This document shows, in pieces, positions 16,734 through 25,508 of a stretch of DNA of 64,000 nucleotides. This stretch comes from Xanthobacteraceae bacterium (GTDB lineage: Bacteria > Pseudomonadota > Alphaproteobacteria > Rhizobiales > Xanthobacteraceae), in contig JALHLQ010000012.1 in the NCBI GenBank assembly GCA_022844485.1, positions 43,752 through 107,751 of the forward strand. The letters run 5' to 3'. The notes under the pieces are model-generated. The model was not told the origin of the DNA, did not search any database, and saw only the letters and a program-made list of their open reading frames with translations. The position numbers and the translations under genes are program-made. Positions within the stretch are counted from its first letter, which is position 1. Every line of letters begins with the position of its first letter.

Positions 16734-17501
16734 ATGGAAAGCAAGTCGGCCGGCATGTATAATCCTCCGGCAAAACCGCCGCGGCCATTTGCACAGGATT
16801 ACCCTTCCGGAGCACGCGCCGATGCCTCAGGACGACTCACCCACACGATCGACGGCGACCCCATCACGGCGCGATACGTGGTTGGTCGAAGAGTGGTGGG
16901 CGGAGATGATCAAGCCTTCCCGCCAGCGCAACTTAACGCCCTCGCAGAGGCGACAACTGGCCGAGGGCCATCGGTTCGCCCGCCGCGCGAGATGGGACAA
17001 GACGCTGGTCGTGTTGTCCTAACAAGGCATGGAAGAATTCCACAAGAAGTACAGATCAGGCGCAACTTAACGCCCGATCAAACCTCGAAGGTTCTGGCCC
17101 ACGAGCTTGGCCACGTCATCGACGAACTCGCCGGCCAAATTCCGAGCAAGGGCCTCGCGGACGAACTGACGCGCGTCTACAACGACCTGAACCGACAGGA
17201 TTGGCGCTTTGCCAGGCAGGAGCGGACCGGTGTCCCGGTTGCGCCCAAGTATCGCGCCAGGCCGGAAGACTTCGGCTACGCGCGGCGCGACATTGCGCGC
17301 GAATACGCAGCCGAAGCCATCCGCGCCTACATGGTTGATCCCAATTACATCAAGACGGTCGCGCCGAAGACAGCGGAAGCAATCCGCAAGACGTTCAAGC
17401 CCAACCCGAGCCTGCGGGATATTCTCCAGTTCAACACCTGGCTTCCCTTCACCGTGCTCGGCGGCTGGGCGGCGGGTTCGGACGAGCCGGATCGTTTCTG
17501 A
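16734..17501 (+). CDS. Phage-encoded putative zinc metallopeptidase
   Basis: 255 residues. HELGH at 123-127 (VLAHELGHVIDELAG) is a gluzincin-type HExxH, and E194 in REYAAEAIRAYMVDP is well placed as the third zinc ligand about 67 residues later. The N-terminal 50 residues are Pro-rich and disordered. The last 20 residues (TWLPFTVLGGWAAGSDEPDR) resemble the C-terminus of the protein at 8763, suggesting a shared packaging or membrane-interaction tag. It sits between two tail genes. It could process virion proteins, cut peptidoglycan-linked peptides during entry, or be injected as an effector; the sequence does not decide. Confidence 0.6.
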   Translation: MESKSAGMYNPPAKPPRPFAQDYPSGARADASGRLTHTIDGDPITARYVVGRRVVGGDDQAFPPAQLNALAEATTGRGPSVRPPREMGQDAGRVVLTRHGRIPQEVQIRRNLTPDQTSKVLAHELGHVIDELAGQIPSKGLADELTRVYNDLNRQDWRFARQERTGVPVAPKYRARPEDFGYARRDIAREYAAEAIRAYMVDPNYIKTVAPKTAEAIRKTFKPNPSLRDILQFNTWLPFTVLGGWAAGSDEPDRF

Positions 17502-17583
17502 TCGCTTTCGCCGTCAGCCAGGTTTCCTCGCAACGATCCGGCTCCAGCCCATCGGGCCCCCAAGCATCACGGATGGTATCTCC

Positions 17584-17925
17584 ATGTACACCGGCAACCT
17601 GGCGGCGGCGTCGAACCGCGCCGACTGGATCTCCGCGTTCGAGCTCGTCGACGACGAGACCGACGCCTTGGTTGATTTGTCGGCGGCCACGATCACGTTC
17701 GAACTGCGCGACCCGGTGAGCAAGTCCGCGCTGATCAGCGCCACCACGGGCAACGGCCGCGTGACGATCCCCGGCTCCGGCACATTCGTGGTCACGATCC
17801 CCGATGACCTGATGCGCGGCCTTTCCCCGGGCCAATACGAGATCGGCTGCATCGTCGAGATCGCCGGCGTCGTGACGCAGCTGCTGGCGGCGCAAGTCTC
17901 CGTCATCGACGGCGTGGTGAGCTGA
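17584..17925 (+). CDS. Small beta-rich phage tail-associated protein
   Basis: 113 residues from ATG 17584 (ggtatctccatg). The pattern of short strands ([60 protein letters not shown]) suggests an immunoglobulin-like or BppU-like N-terminal fold, as found in proteins that attach fibres to the baseplate. The fibre gene begins one base after its stop, so the two are coupled. The family call is from fold impression only. Confidence 0.55.
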   Translation: MYTGNLAAASNRADWISAFELVDDETDALVDLSAATITFELRDPVSKSALISATTGNGRVTIPGSGTFVVTIPDDLMRGLSPGQYEIGCIVEIAGVVTQLLAAQVSVIDGVVS

Positions 17926-17926
17926 C

Positions 17927-20128
17927 ATGGCCTACCGTCTCCGTCTTCTCCGTCAGAACGGGCTGAAAGCGCGGGTGCGCCCCGGCATCCATGCGCGCCT
18001 TCTCGCCGGGACCGGGCTTGCCGTCGATTACAGCGGCGGCGTCTATACGCCGCGCCTCGATTACGCCTCGCTCGCCGCAATGCCGGAGATCGCGTCCGCC
18101 TACCGGGCGACCTCGCATGTCCTGTTCTTCAACCAGAGCCTCGGGCTCTACCAGGTCATCTCCTACAATGATCTGCTCGCGACGATCTCGTCGACGCTCG
18201 ATCCGACGCTGGTGGCCATTGCGGGGCTCGCGCCCGTCGCCGACCAGGCGATCTATTTCACCGGCGCGGACGCGGCCGCCGTCTACTCCTTGACGGCCGG
18301 CGGGCGAGCCCTTTCGGGCCTTGCTTCGGCGGCCGACAAGCTCCCGTATTTCACGGGGCAGGGAGCTGCGGCGACGGCGGATTTCTCCGCCTTCGCCCGC
18401 ACCTTGCTCGATGATTCCAATGCGCTCACGGCGCGCGCAACGCTTGGGCTCGTGATCGGCACGGATGTGCAGGCTTTCGACGCCACGCTGGCCGCACTCG
18501 CCGGCGTTGTCACCGCCGCCGACAAGCTGGTCTATGCGACCGGCGCGGACGTTTTCGCCACCACGGACCTCACCGCCTTTGCGCGAACGCTGCTCGACGA
18601 TGCCAACGCCACGGCGGCGCGGGCCACGCTCGGTCTGGTCATCGGCACGGACGTGCAGGCTTTTGACGCCGATCTGTCGGCGCTGGCCGCGCTGGCAGGG
18701 ACCGGCTTTGCGGTGCGCTCCGCGGCCAATACCTGGGCGCAGCGCAGTCTTGCCGGGACCGCCAACGAAATCACGGTGGCGAACGGCGACGGCGTTGCCG
18801 GCAATCCGACGCTCGCGCTGCCGGCCGCGCTCACCTTCACCGGCAAGACCGTGACCGGCGGCACCTTCTCCGGCGCGGCGCTGACCGGCACGGCGGACAT
18901 CCAGCAGGTCTTTGTCCAGAGCGGGATCATTACGCCGGCGCAGATCACGGTCGATCAGAACGACTACAACCCGGCCGGGCTTTCGACGGCCTCGGTCATT
19001 CGGCTCTCGACCAATGCATCGCGCAGCATCACGGGGCTCGCCGGCGGGGCCAACGGGCGGCGCGTCATCCTCCACAATATCGGCGCGTTCGACGCCGTGC
19101 TGCAGGACGAATCGGCGTTGTCGGCGGTTGCCAACCGCTTCGCCCTCAATGCCGCGGTCACGCTCGGGGCGGATCAGAGCCTCGAGCTGCAATACGACGG
19201 CGCCTCGTCGCGCTGGCGCGCGATCGGGGGCATCGGCGGCGGCGGGGGCGGCGGCGCGCCGACCGGCGCGTCCTATGTCACGCTCGCGACCGATGCCACG
19301 CTGACTTCCGAGCGGGTTCTGACGGCGGGTAGCGGATTGACGGGAATGGACGGTGGGGCGAACGGGAACTATACGCTGGCGCTGAAGAGCGGGATCGGCG
19401 GCGTTCCGGGTGGCTTCACGAACTTGAAGATCACAAACAACGCCACCGCGCCGAACACACAAGTCGATGTCAGTGCTGATTTTGTGACAGTCACAGACGG
19501 GACGGAGTTTCGCAACGTCGCGATCTCGGCAACCGGCAACTTCTCCACGATCGGTGCCGTCAACGGTCTTGACGCCGGCGCGATCGCAGCGAGCACCTGG
19601 TACTCCGTCTGGGCGATCTACAACGGCACGACGGCTGGCGTGCTGTTCTCGACAAGCGCGACCGCGCCGACCATGCCATCGGGCTACACCTATAAGGCAA
19701 GAATCGGATGGGTGCGGACGAGCGCGGCCTCGCAGTTGCTGCGCACGCTGCAGTATGGCCGGCGGACGCAATACAAGATCACGGCCGGCAGCAACACCAC
19801 TCAGATGCCCACGATCGGGACCTCGGCACTGGCGGCATGGACAGCTCTTTCGGTTAGCAACTTTGTGCCGTCGACCGCGTCGGAGATTTTTGTAGTCGGC
19901 CTCGGGGGGAACGGTACCTTATACAACCTCGGTATTGCTCCGAACGCCGATTTTGGGGCGCCTACTTCAGGGGCCACGAGCCCACCGATCATTGCCGAGG
20001 GTCCGGCTGCGGGTTACCAGCACACGGCGTTCGGGGCACTGATCCTGGAGAGCACGAACATCTACGTTTACATCAGCCCCTCAGGCACGGCGACGGTGTT
20101 GTGCCAAGGTTGGATCGACAACATCTAG
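17927..20128 (+). CDS. Long phage tail fibre/spike protein with internal repeats
   Basis: 733 residues. An N-terminal domain of about 110 residues is followed by at least two near-identical repeats of roughly 60 residues, each with [16 protein letters not shown] and [12 protein letters not shown] (residues about 165-190 and 222-245). Then comes a Gly/Thr/Ala-rich beta region, a [18 protein letters not shown] linker and a C-terminal receptor-type domain ending [13 protein letters not shown]. Fibres of this kind are trimeric and determine host range; repeat number can change by recombination. The end overlaps the convergent methyltransferase by 4 bp. Confidence 0.7.
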   Translation: MAYRLRLLRQNGLKARVRPGIHARLLAGTGLAVDYSGGVYTPRLDYASLAAMPEIASAYRATSHVLFFNQSLGLYQVISYNDLLATISSTLDPTLVAIAGLAPVADQAIYFTGADAAAVYSLTAGGRALSGLASAADKLPYFTGQGAAATADFSAFARTLLDDSNALTARATLGLVIGTDVQAFDATLAALAGVVTAADKLVYATGADVFATTDLTAFARTLLDDANATAARATLGLVIGTDVQAFDADLSALAALAGTGFAVRSAANTWAQRSLAGTANEITVANGDGVAGNPTLALPAALTFTGKTVTGGTFSGAALTGTADIQQVFVQSGIITPAQITVDQNDYNPAGLSTASVIRLSTNASRSITGLAGGANGRRVILHNIGAFDAVLQDESALSAVANRFALNAAVTLGADQSLELQYDGASSRWRAIGGIGGGGGGGAPTGASYVTLATDATLTSERVLTAGSGLTGMDGGANGNYTLALKSGIGGVPGGFTNLKITNNATAPNTQVDVSADFVTVTDGTEFRNVAISATGNFSTIGAVNGLDAGAIAASTWYSVWAIYNGTTAGVLFSTSATAPTMPSGYTYKARIGWVRTSAASQLLRTLQYGRRTQYKITAGSNTTQMPTIGTSALAAWTALSVSNFVPSTASEIFVVGLGGNGTLYNLGIAPNADFGAPTSGATSPPIIAEGPAAGYQHTAFGALILESTNIYVYISPSGTATVLCQGWIDNI

Positions 20129-20805
20129 CGACGGGCGCTGACCAGAACGACATGCGCGCTTGGATTGTGGCTGTAGGCGTAGGTGACGGTTTCGTGGTGC
20201 AGCACCGTCCAGCCGAAGCTCTCCAGATATCCAAAGTAGTTGTGCCACCACATGTACAGGTCCATGTGGCGGGATTTCGGTTTTGGGTCGCGGTCGTGGG
20301 TGTTTCCGAATGTGACCGGATCGGAGACGATGATCCGCCGAGTGTCAGTGAGAGCGGCGAGGTAGGCCTGCAACTCTTTCGGAGCAAAAACGCAGAACGT
20401 GGATGATCCGAAGACAATGTCGGCCGTGACCGCACCTTGGCGCAGAAGGTCAAGGGCATAACCCTTTTGAAAGCGAAGATTGGGAATATTATGATGCTTG
20501 CGCACGGCGTTCGCGACCGACAGGTCGACGCCGATGAACTGAAATGAGGGATGCGCGCGCGCGAGGTGGGCGAGCACGTCGCCATTGCCGCATCCGATCT
20601 CCAGAATTGTCTTCGGTGCGTCTGATGCGATGGCTTGCTCAATCAGCGGAATGATGAGTCCGCGCTGTTGCTGCAGGAGGTCTTTGCCGTCTGCACGCAT
20701 TTTGTAGTCGGCATCCGCGAACCCGTGCAGGCTATCGTCTGAGTAGTAGCGAAGGGCTATGTCGGTGATCCGTTCTTTGTCTTTTTCGGCCTGATTAAGT
20801 GGCAT
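20125..20805 (-). CDS. SAM-dependent methyltransferase
   Basis: 226 residues from ATG 20805; an upstream in-frame start at 20979 would add 58 residues without methyltransferase character. Motif I is [18 protein letters not shown] (residues about 65-82), followed by FIGVDLS (motif post-I) and [13 protein letters not shown]. The C-terminal half ([38 protein letters not shown]) resembles small-molecule or sugar methyltransferases. It is convergent with the tail fibre gene and next to a second methyltransferase and an O-antigen-type gene, which suggests modification of a surface saccharide. The exact substrate is unknown. Confidence 0.65.
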   Translation of the reverse strand: MPLNQAEKDKERITDIALRYYSDDSLHGFADADYKMRADGKDLLQQQRGLIIPLIEQAIASDAPKTILEIGCGNGDVLAHLARAHPSFQFIGVDLSVANAVRKHHNIPNLRFQKGYALDLLRQGAVTADIVFGSSTFCVFAPKELQAYLAALTDTRRIIVSDPVTFGNTHDRDPKPKSRHMDLYMWWHNYFGYLESFGWTVLHHETVTYAYSHNPSAHVVLVSARR

Positions 20806-21024
20806 AGTTCTGCCCGACGCGCCCGGCATGCCCCTGGCAGAAAGCGGCGGCGATCCGGCCAGCAACGCCGCGACGTTCTTGGGCGAGTCGATAAAACCGA
20901 TCGCGTCCAACGGCGCTGAGAAGACCAGCCCCCAGTAGCACGGCAGCGCGTTCTTTGATCTCTCCCATGCCGCGACCATAGCGGCCCGGCATTCCTTTCA
21001 CAAGAATCGAAGCGTGGCGTCACG

Positions 21025-21849
21025 GTGTGCAACCGCTCGCTTCTTGTGCGTGTCGCTCGCGCGCAGTACGTTCCGCGCGGTTTTGACAGGCCGGGGGGCG
21101 GACCGTTGGATTTGAAGTATCTGGTTGCTAGATCGCTCGACCTCCCCACGCGTATCGCGCGGCGCTTGCGGGGCCGGTCCGCCGATTACCGGCAGTTTCT
21201 GTTCGACGAGTTGACAGCGCGCCTGCACGAAAAGCCGAAGCGCATTCTCGAAATCGGTCCGCGCGACGGCGAAGACACCAGGCGGCTGTCGTCGCTCGCG
21301 CCGGACACGCTCGTGCTTGTTGATCTGCCGGACAAGGAGGAGCGGGTGCGGCAATGGCTCGGCCGGATCGAGGGCCCGGTCGAACTGATCGTCGGCAACC
21401 TGATGTATGACGCGCGGATCGCCGCACTCGAGCCGTTCGATCTCGTGTGGTGCACCGGCGTGCTCTATCACAATCCGGAACAGCTGCGCATGGTGCGCCG
21501 CTTGTTCGATCTGACGAGGCCCGGCGGCTACCTGGCGCTGGAATCGGCCACGGCGCGCCGGCCGGCCCTGCGCGACGAAAATTGCGTCGAGATCTGGCAC
21601 GGCATCGACAAGTCCGTGCATCGCAAACATCACGTCAGCAAGAACATCACGCATCTGCCGAGTGCCAAGGCGATACGCGCATGGATGGAGATGGTCGGCT
21701 TCACCGACGTTGCGCCATCACGTTGCCACCGCAAAGTCGGGCGCGCATTGGCGCTGAGCCGTGCCGCCTTCATCGGACGCCGCTCGAACGAGGCCGGCGT
21801 CTATTACGAGCATGTCGGCGGCAATTACGCGGTGGGCGCCGCTCAATGA
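21025..21849 (+). CDS. SAM-dependent methyltransferase, TIGR04290-like
   Basis: Up to 274 residues from the first ATG at 21025; a TTG at 21109 (LDLKYLVARSLDLPTRIARR) is an alternative start. Motif I is ILEIGPRDGEDTRRLSSLAP, then LVLVDLP, and the catalytic-fold strand FDLVWCTGVLYHNPEQLRMV. The latter closely resembles the LFLGVLYHLRHPLLALDL stretch of the methyltransferase at 43447, so the two are probably distant relatives. It is likely to methylate a sugar or lipid-linked intermediate together with the neighbouring flippase/ligase fusion. Confidence 0.65.
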   Translation: MCNRSLLVRVARAQYVPRGFDRPGGGPLDLKYLVARSLDLPTRIARRLRGRSADYRQFLFDELTARLHEKPKRILEIGPRDGEDTRRLSSLAPDTLVLVDLPDKEERVRQWLGRIEGPVELIVGNLMYDARIAALEPFDLVWCTGVLYHNPEQLRMVRRLFDLTRPGGYLALESATARRPALRDENCVEIWHGIDKSVHRKHHVSKNITHLPSAKAIRAWMEMVGFTDVAPSRCHRKVGRALALSRAAFIGRRSNEAGVYYEHVGGNYAVGAAQ

Positions 21850-21998
21850 ATTATTGAGCGGGCCGCATGAGAGGCTGGAGAAGGGGTTCGTGGATTCCCG
21901 CCCAAAGGTAAGAGGCCACGGTTGCCCATAGCAATCCCGGCAATTCTGAATGGCATCGGCGCTTGACGGCCACGTTGCGGTCGAATCAATGTCCGCGC

Positions 21999-24149
21999 AT
22001 GTCGACTCGACTTTCGGTCCTGGTCGGGGGCGCCGTTTCGATCGCGCTTCTCGGCTATCTCGCCGCCTATATCGATCTCGCCGCTGCGCGCGCGGCGCTG
22101 AGCACCGTGCCCGCCTCGTCGCTCGTCCTGGTGGCGGCGGCGATGCTCGCGAGCGTGTGGCTCGGCGCGGTGCGGCTGCGCATTCTGGCCGGCGATCTCG
22201 GCTACAGCCTCGCGATGCCCGGTGCGCTCTCGGCGGTGGCGATGGGTCAGCTCGCCGGCGCGGCCTTCATGCAACTCGTCGGACAACTCCTCGCGCGCAG
22301 CCTCGTGCTGCGCCAGTCCGGGGTCCCCGTCTCCGCCTCGATCTTCGTCACGCTCTATGAGCGGCTTCTGGCGCTGGGCGTGTCGTTTGCGATGGCGCTC
22401 GCGGGCGCGCTGCATATCTTCGGCATGATCGGAATCGACCTCAAGCGCGGCGGCAGCGATTTCGTGCTGCTGGCGATCGGCGGCGGCGCCGCGCTCGCGC
22501 TATCGGCCGCGCTGGCCTGGGGTCCGATGGCGCGCGCCGCGATCGGCCATCTCGACGCCAGAAGCGCCCTTCGCGTGCTGCGCAACGCGGCGATCACGCT
22601 CGCGATCCATCTTTGCACGCTGGCGGCTTTCATGTTCATGGCCTTGACGCTCGCGCCGCAGAGCCGATTCATCGATGTCGCCGCTGCGTCGGCCGTGGTG
22701 ATGTTCGCCTCCGCGCTGCCGATCAGCATGGCGGGATGGGGCGTGCGCGAGCTCACCGCCGTATTCGCGCTCGGCGCGATCGGCGTTCCGGCGGCAACGG
22801 CGCTCGTCGCAGGACTCCTGCTCGGTCTCGCGGCGCTCGTGACCAATGCGGGGGTTGCGCTGGGGGTCGCCGCGTTGGCGAGGCCGGTCGCAGCCGCTGC
22901 GGAATCGACGGGCGTGCCCGATCGCTCCGGGCTCGTGCTCGGCCATCTCATTCCGATCGGCGCCGGAATCGCCGTTCTCTTCCAGGCGCAGGTTCTGGTC
23001 GGGACCGACCGCATCAATGTGAACATCGCCGATCCGCTGGTCCTGATCGGCGCGGCGCTGTTCGTCGCCGCGTCGATTCCGCACTGGCCGGCATGGCGGC
23101 TCGAGCGCCTCACGCTTTATGTCGGCCTGATGACCGCGGCCGTGCTGCTCGCTTTCCTGCACGGGATCGTGACGGTCGGCTGGAGCCAGTGGGCCGCCGT
23201 CAACAAGACCGTCGGCTGGTTCGTGCTCCTGTCCTACGGCATGACGGGCGCGCTGATCGTGCGCACCGCCGGCCCGGACGGCCGCGACATCCTGCTGCGG
23301 ACGATCACGGCCGGCGTCGCCGCCATCGTTGCGCTCGAAGCCGTCGCCGATCTCACCACGATCGCGGGCTTCAAACCGCTGTTCGCCACGTTGCGCGCCG
23401 AGGGCTTCGCCTACGACGCCAACGCCTTCGCCTTCCAGATTCTGTTGGCCCTGTGCATCGTCCTGCCGCTCATCGGCCAGTGGAGCGCCGCGGGCGCGCT
23501 CAGCGCCGCCCTCGTTCTCGGCCTGGCGCTGACCGGCTCGCGCTCAGGATGGGTGGGAATGCTGGCCGTCCTTTTCGCCGGCGTGGCCGTCTCGCCAGCG
23601 CACATGCGGCGCGCGGCGCCCTGGCTCTTCGCCGGCGCGATCGCGGGCGCGGCCTTGCTCGCCGCTTTCGCCTGGACCCCGCACGCGAAATCCGGCGAAG
23701 TCGCCCAATCAAAGGAGACAGGCGCGGCGATCTCGACGCTCGTGTTCCGGGATAACCGCGCCGTCTCGAGCCGCGAGCACGCGCAGACGATGCGCGCCGG
23801 CCTCGAACAATTTCTGCAGAGCCCGCTGATCGGCAACGGGCTCGGCTATTTCATCGAATCCTACGGGCGCGCGCGCGGGCTCGATCATCCGATCGACTCC
23901 ACCGGGATCTGGCTGCTCGCGGAATTCGGGCTGATCGGCTTCGCCATATTCGTCGTGCCCTTCACGCTGGCGCTGCGCGGCGCCTGGCGCGACGCGCGAG
24001 AGGGCGACGCGGCCGCCACCACGCTGCTGCTCGCGCTCGTCGCCTTCGGTGCCATGAGCCAGTTCTACGAACTGCTCTATCAGCGTCTGTTCTGGCTGCT
24101 GCTCGGGGTGCTGCTCGCTCTGCCGCAAGGCCGCAAGACTACGGCCTGA
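21999..24149 (+). CDS. Fusion of LPG-synthase-type transmembrane domain and O-antigen ligase-like domain
   Basis: 716 residues from ATG 21999 (a TTG at 21963 is possible). About 20 hydrophobic segments are visible. Residues about 1-310 match the UPF0104/lysylphosphatidylglycerol synthase transmembrane family, including the conserved SMAGWGVRELTAVFALG segment. Residues about 330-716 look like a Wzy/WaaL O-antigen ligase: many helices, LTGSRSGWVGMLAVLFAGVA before a large loop, and RDNRAVSSREHAQTMRAGLE with GNGLGYFIESYGR in the periplasmic part. One polypeptide could thus couple lipid-linked sugar translocation with ligation or polymerisation. Its place in a prophage suggests serotype conversion, but host origin is possible. 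Confidence 0.65.
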   Translation: MSTRLSVLVGGAVSIALLGYLAAYIDLAAARAALSTVPASSLVLVAAAMLASVWLGAVRLRILAGDLGYSLAMPGALSAVAMGQLAGAAFMQLVGQLLARSLVLRQSGVPVSASIFVTLYERLLALGVSFAMALAGALHIFGMIGIDLKRGGSDFVLLAIGGGAALALSAALAWGPMARAAIGHLDARSALRVLRNAAITLAIHLCTLAAFMFMALTLAPQSRFIDVAAASAVVMFASALPISMAGWGVRELTAVFALGAIGVPAATALVAGLLLGLAALVTNAGVALGVAALARPVAAAAESTGVPDRSGLVLGHLIPIGAGIAVLFQAQVLVGTDRINVNIADPLVLIGAALFVAASIPHWPAWRLERLTLYVGLMTAAVLLAFLHGIVTVGWSQWAAVNKTVGWFVLLSYGMTGALIVRTAGPDGRDILLRTITAGVAAIVALEAVADLTTIAGFKPLFATLRAEGFAYDANAFAFQILLALCIVLPLIGQWSAAGALSAALVLGLALTGSRSGWVGMLAVLFAGVAVSPAHMRRAAPWLFAGAIAGAALLAAFAWTPHAKSGEVAQSKETGAAISTLVFRDNRAVSSREHAQTMRAGLEQFLQSPLIGNGLGYFIESYGRARGLDHPIDSTGIWLLAEFGLIGFAIFVVPFTLALRGAWRDAREGDAAATTLLLALVAFGAMSQFYELLYQRLFWLLLGVLLALPQGRKTTA

Positions 24150-24229
24150 CGCCGGACGCGCGCCGCGTATCGCGCCTTCGGCGCGTCTTGCTTCACCCGC
24201 AAACGTCCCAAAAAACTCGGAGCCTTCGC

Positions 24230-24700
24230 ATGCCGGTATGGCCGCGGCAGCCGCAGGCGCGCGTCTATTTCGGCGCTGTCGGCAAGAACCAGACGATGCT
24301 CGTCCTGCCCTTCAAAATGAAGCTCGCCTGGGACAAGCGGCGTACAATCGAGAAATTCTCCATCCATGAGAAGGCGCACGACTCGGCCGCGCGCTGCTTT
24401 GCGCGCATTGCCGACGCCTATGATGACAAGCAGCGCGCGGAGCTCGGCATCGACCTCTTCGGCGGCTGCCTGAACGTGCGGCCGATGCGCGGCGGCAGCG
24501 AGTATTCGATGCATGCCTGGGGCATCGCCATCGACTTCGATCCCGAACGAAATCAGCTCAAGTGGGACAAGCGCCGCGCTCGCCTCGCCAGGCCCGACGC
24601 CGAGACCTTCTGGACGATCTGGGAGGACGAAGGCTGGACGTCGCTCGGCAGAACGCGGGACTTCGACTGGATGCATGTGGAGGCGACGCGCGGGCGATGA
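24230..24700 (+). CDS. Peptidase M15 endolysin
   Basis: 156 residues from ATG 24230. The C-terminal 90 residues carry the M15 (VanY/L-Ala-D-Glu peptidase) zinc site: H95 and D102 in SMHAWGIAIDFD and H149 in DWMHVEA. GGCLNVRPMRGG precedes it as in phage endolysins of this type. There is no signal peptide, so release needs the holin encoded next. It cuts peptide stems of peptidoglycan at lysis. Length is normal for phage M15 enzymes. Confidence 0.8.
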   Translation: MPVWPRQPQARVYFGAVGKNQTMLVLPFKMKLAWDKRRTIEKFSIHEKAHDSAARCFARIADAYDDKQRAELGIDLFGGCLNVRPMRGGSEYSMHAWGIAIDFDPERNQLKWDKRRARLARPDAETFWTIWEDEGWTSLGRTRDFDWMHVEATRGR

Positions 24701-24736
24701 CGCAAGGGCGCGGATGAGCGTGCAGTGAACGCGATT

Positions 24737-24867
24737 CCCCTCTCCCCCTGCGGGAGAGGGGTGCCCGAGCGGAAGCGAGGGCGGGGTGAGGGGGTCTTGC
24801 CGAAGAAGCCCCTCACCCGGCTCGGGCCTGCGGCCCCTCGCCACCCTCTCCCTCAAGGGGAGAGGGA
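24737..24867. repeat. Rhizobiales palindromic intergenic repeat
   Basis: Nested hairpins: cccctctccccctgcgggagagggg at the left, gcccgagcggaagcgagggc in the middle, and a mirrored ...ccctctccctcaaggggagagg at the right. 'GAGAGGGTGCCCGAGCG...GAGGGCGGGTGAGGGG' elements are widespread between genes in Rhizobiales. It sits between endolysin and holin genes. Confidence 0.8.
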
Positions 24868-24944
24868 AGAAAGCAATCCGTCTGCCGCGAGGGAAAGAAA
24901 GAAATCCGTTTCCCGCGAGGGAAGACAGCAATCCGCGCCCGGCG
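24864..24944. repeat. Short tandem repeat, three 26-28-bp units
   Basis: Units begin at 24864, 24891 and 24919, each gggaa(a)ga(a/c)ag(c/a)aatccg plus a GC-rich half ending ccgcga. They are imperfect and directly abut the palindromic element. Confidence 0.7.
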
Positions 24945-24980
24945 GCTCCGGGCAAAACCCCGGACAATTGGAGACCACCC

Positions 24981-25151
24981 ATGAATGCCGAAGTGCTTTC
25001 TGCTTTCATCCGCCACGCGCTGACCACCTTCGGCGGCGTCCTGGTGACAAGAGGCTACCTCGACATGGGCATGCTGGAAGCGGGCGCGGGCGCGGTCGCC
25101 GTGCTCGTCGGCATCGCCTGGTCCGTCTATGCCAAGCGCAAGCCCGCATGA
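24981..25151 (+). CDS. Holin-like small membrane protein
   Basis: 56 residues from ATG 24981, with ggagaccaccc before it. Two hydrophobic stretches are seen: ALTTFGGVLVTRGYLDMG and MLEAGAGAVAVLVGIAWSV, ending YAKRKPA. Size and layout match the class of holins (Pam3 gp28-like) that follow M15 endolysins in alphaproteobacterial phages. It overlaps the next gene by 4 bp. It would form the membrane lesion that lets the endolysin out or depolarises the membrane. Confidence 0.7.
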   Translation: MNAEVLSAFIRHALTTFGGVLVTRGYLDMGMLEAGAGAVAVLVGIAWSVYAKRKPA

Positions 25152-25378
25152 CGAGCGCGCTCGCGATCTTCGGCGGTGGCGTCGTCGTCTTCGCCATTCT
25201 CGCCGTGCTCGCGCTGCGCGCGGCCCGCCGACAGGGACGGGCGGAGGCGGAAAGCGACGCGCGATCCCGGACCATCGATCATGCGAACAAGAGGAGTCGA
25301 AGCGATGACGCCGTTGCGCGCATGGATCCTGACGAGCGCCGCCGCGCTCTGTCTGAGTGGGTGTCAGACGACAAGTGA
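25148..25378 (+). CDS. Putative inner-membrane spanin (Rz-like)
   Basis: 76 residues from ATG 25148, overlapping the holin gene by 4 bp. One N-terminal membrane helix (ALAIFGGGVVVFAILAVLAL) is followed by a charged helical periplasmic part (RRQGRAEAESDARSRTIDHA). The next small lipoprotein gene starts inside it in another frame, the classic Rz/Rz1 arrangement. It is short for an Rz protein. Role: inner-membrane half of the spanin that fuses the two membranes at lysis. Confidence 0.6.
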   Translation: MTSALAIFGGGVVVFAILAVLALRAARRQGRAEAESDARSRTIDHANKRSRSDDAVARMDPDERRRALSEWVSDDK

Positions 25379-25508
25379 TTCCTGCGTCGGATGGAAGCCG
25401 ATCCGGCCGACGCAGCGCGACCTGCAAGCAATGTCCGACAGGCTGGTGACGCAACTGATCGAGCACAACGAGCACGGACGAAACATCTGCGGGTGGAGAG
25501 CGAAATGA
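25305..25508 (+). CDS. Putative outer-membrane spanin lipoprotein (Rz1-like)
   Basis: 67 residues from ATG 25305, starting within the previous gene in a different frame (74-bp overlap). The signal sequence RAWILTSAAALCLSGCQTTS contains a lipobox (LSGC). The mature part has Pro and conserved CVGWKPIRPT, then MSDRLVTQLIEHNEHGRNIC, a pattern I know from lysis cassettes of rhizobial phages. It overlaps the next gene by 4 bp. Confidence 0.65.
   Translation: MTPLRAWILTSAAALCLSGCQTTSDSCVGWKPIRPTQRDLQAMSDRLVTQLIEHNEHGRNICGWRAK

Noticed and set aside
17903..19771. 622-codon reverse frame opposite the tail fibre gene
   Set aside because: Composition is that of an antisense frame; the forward fibre gene has clear repeats and operon context.
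24864..24944. Three-unit tandem repeat as a CRISPR array
   Set aside because: The units abut directly with no spacers, and no cas gene is present.
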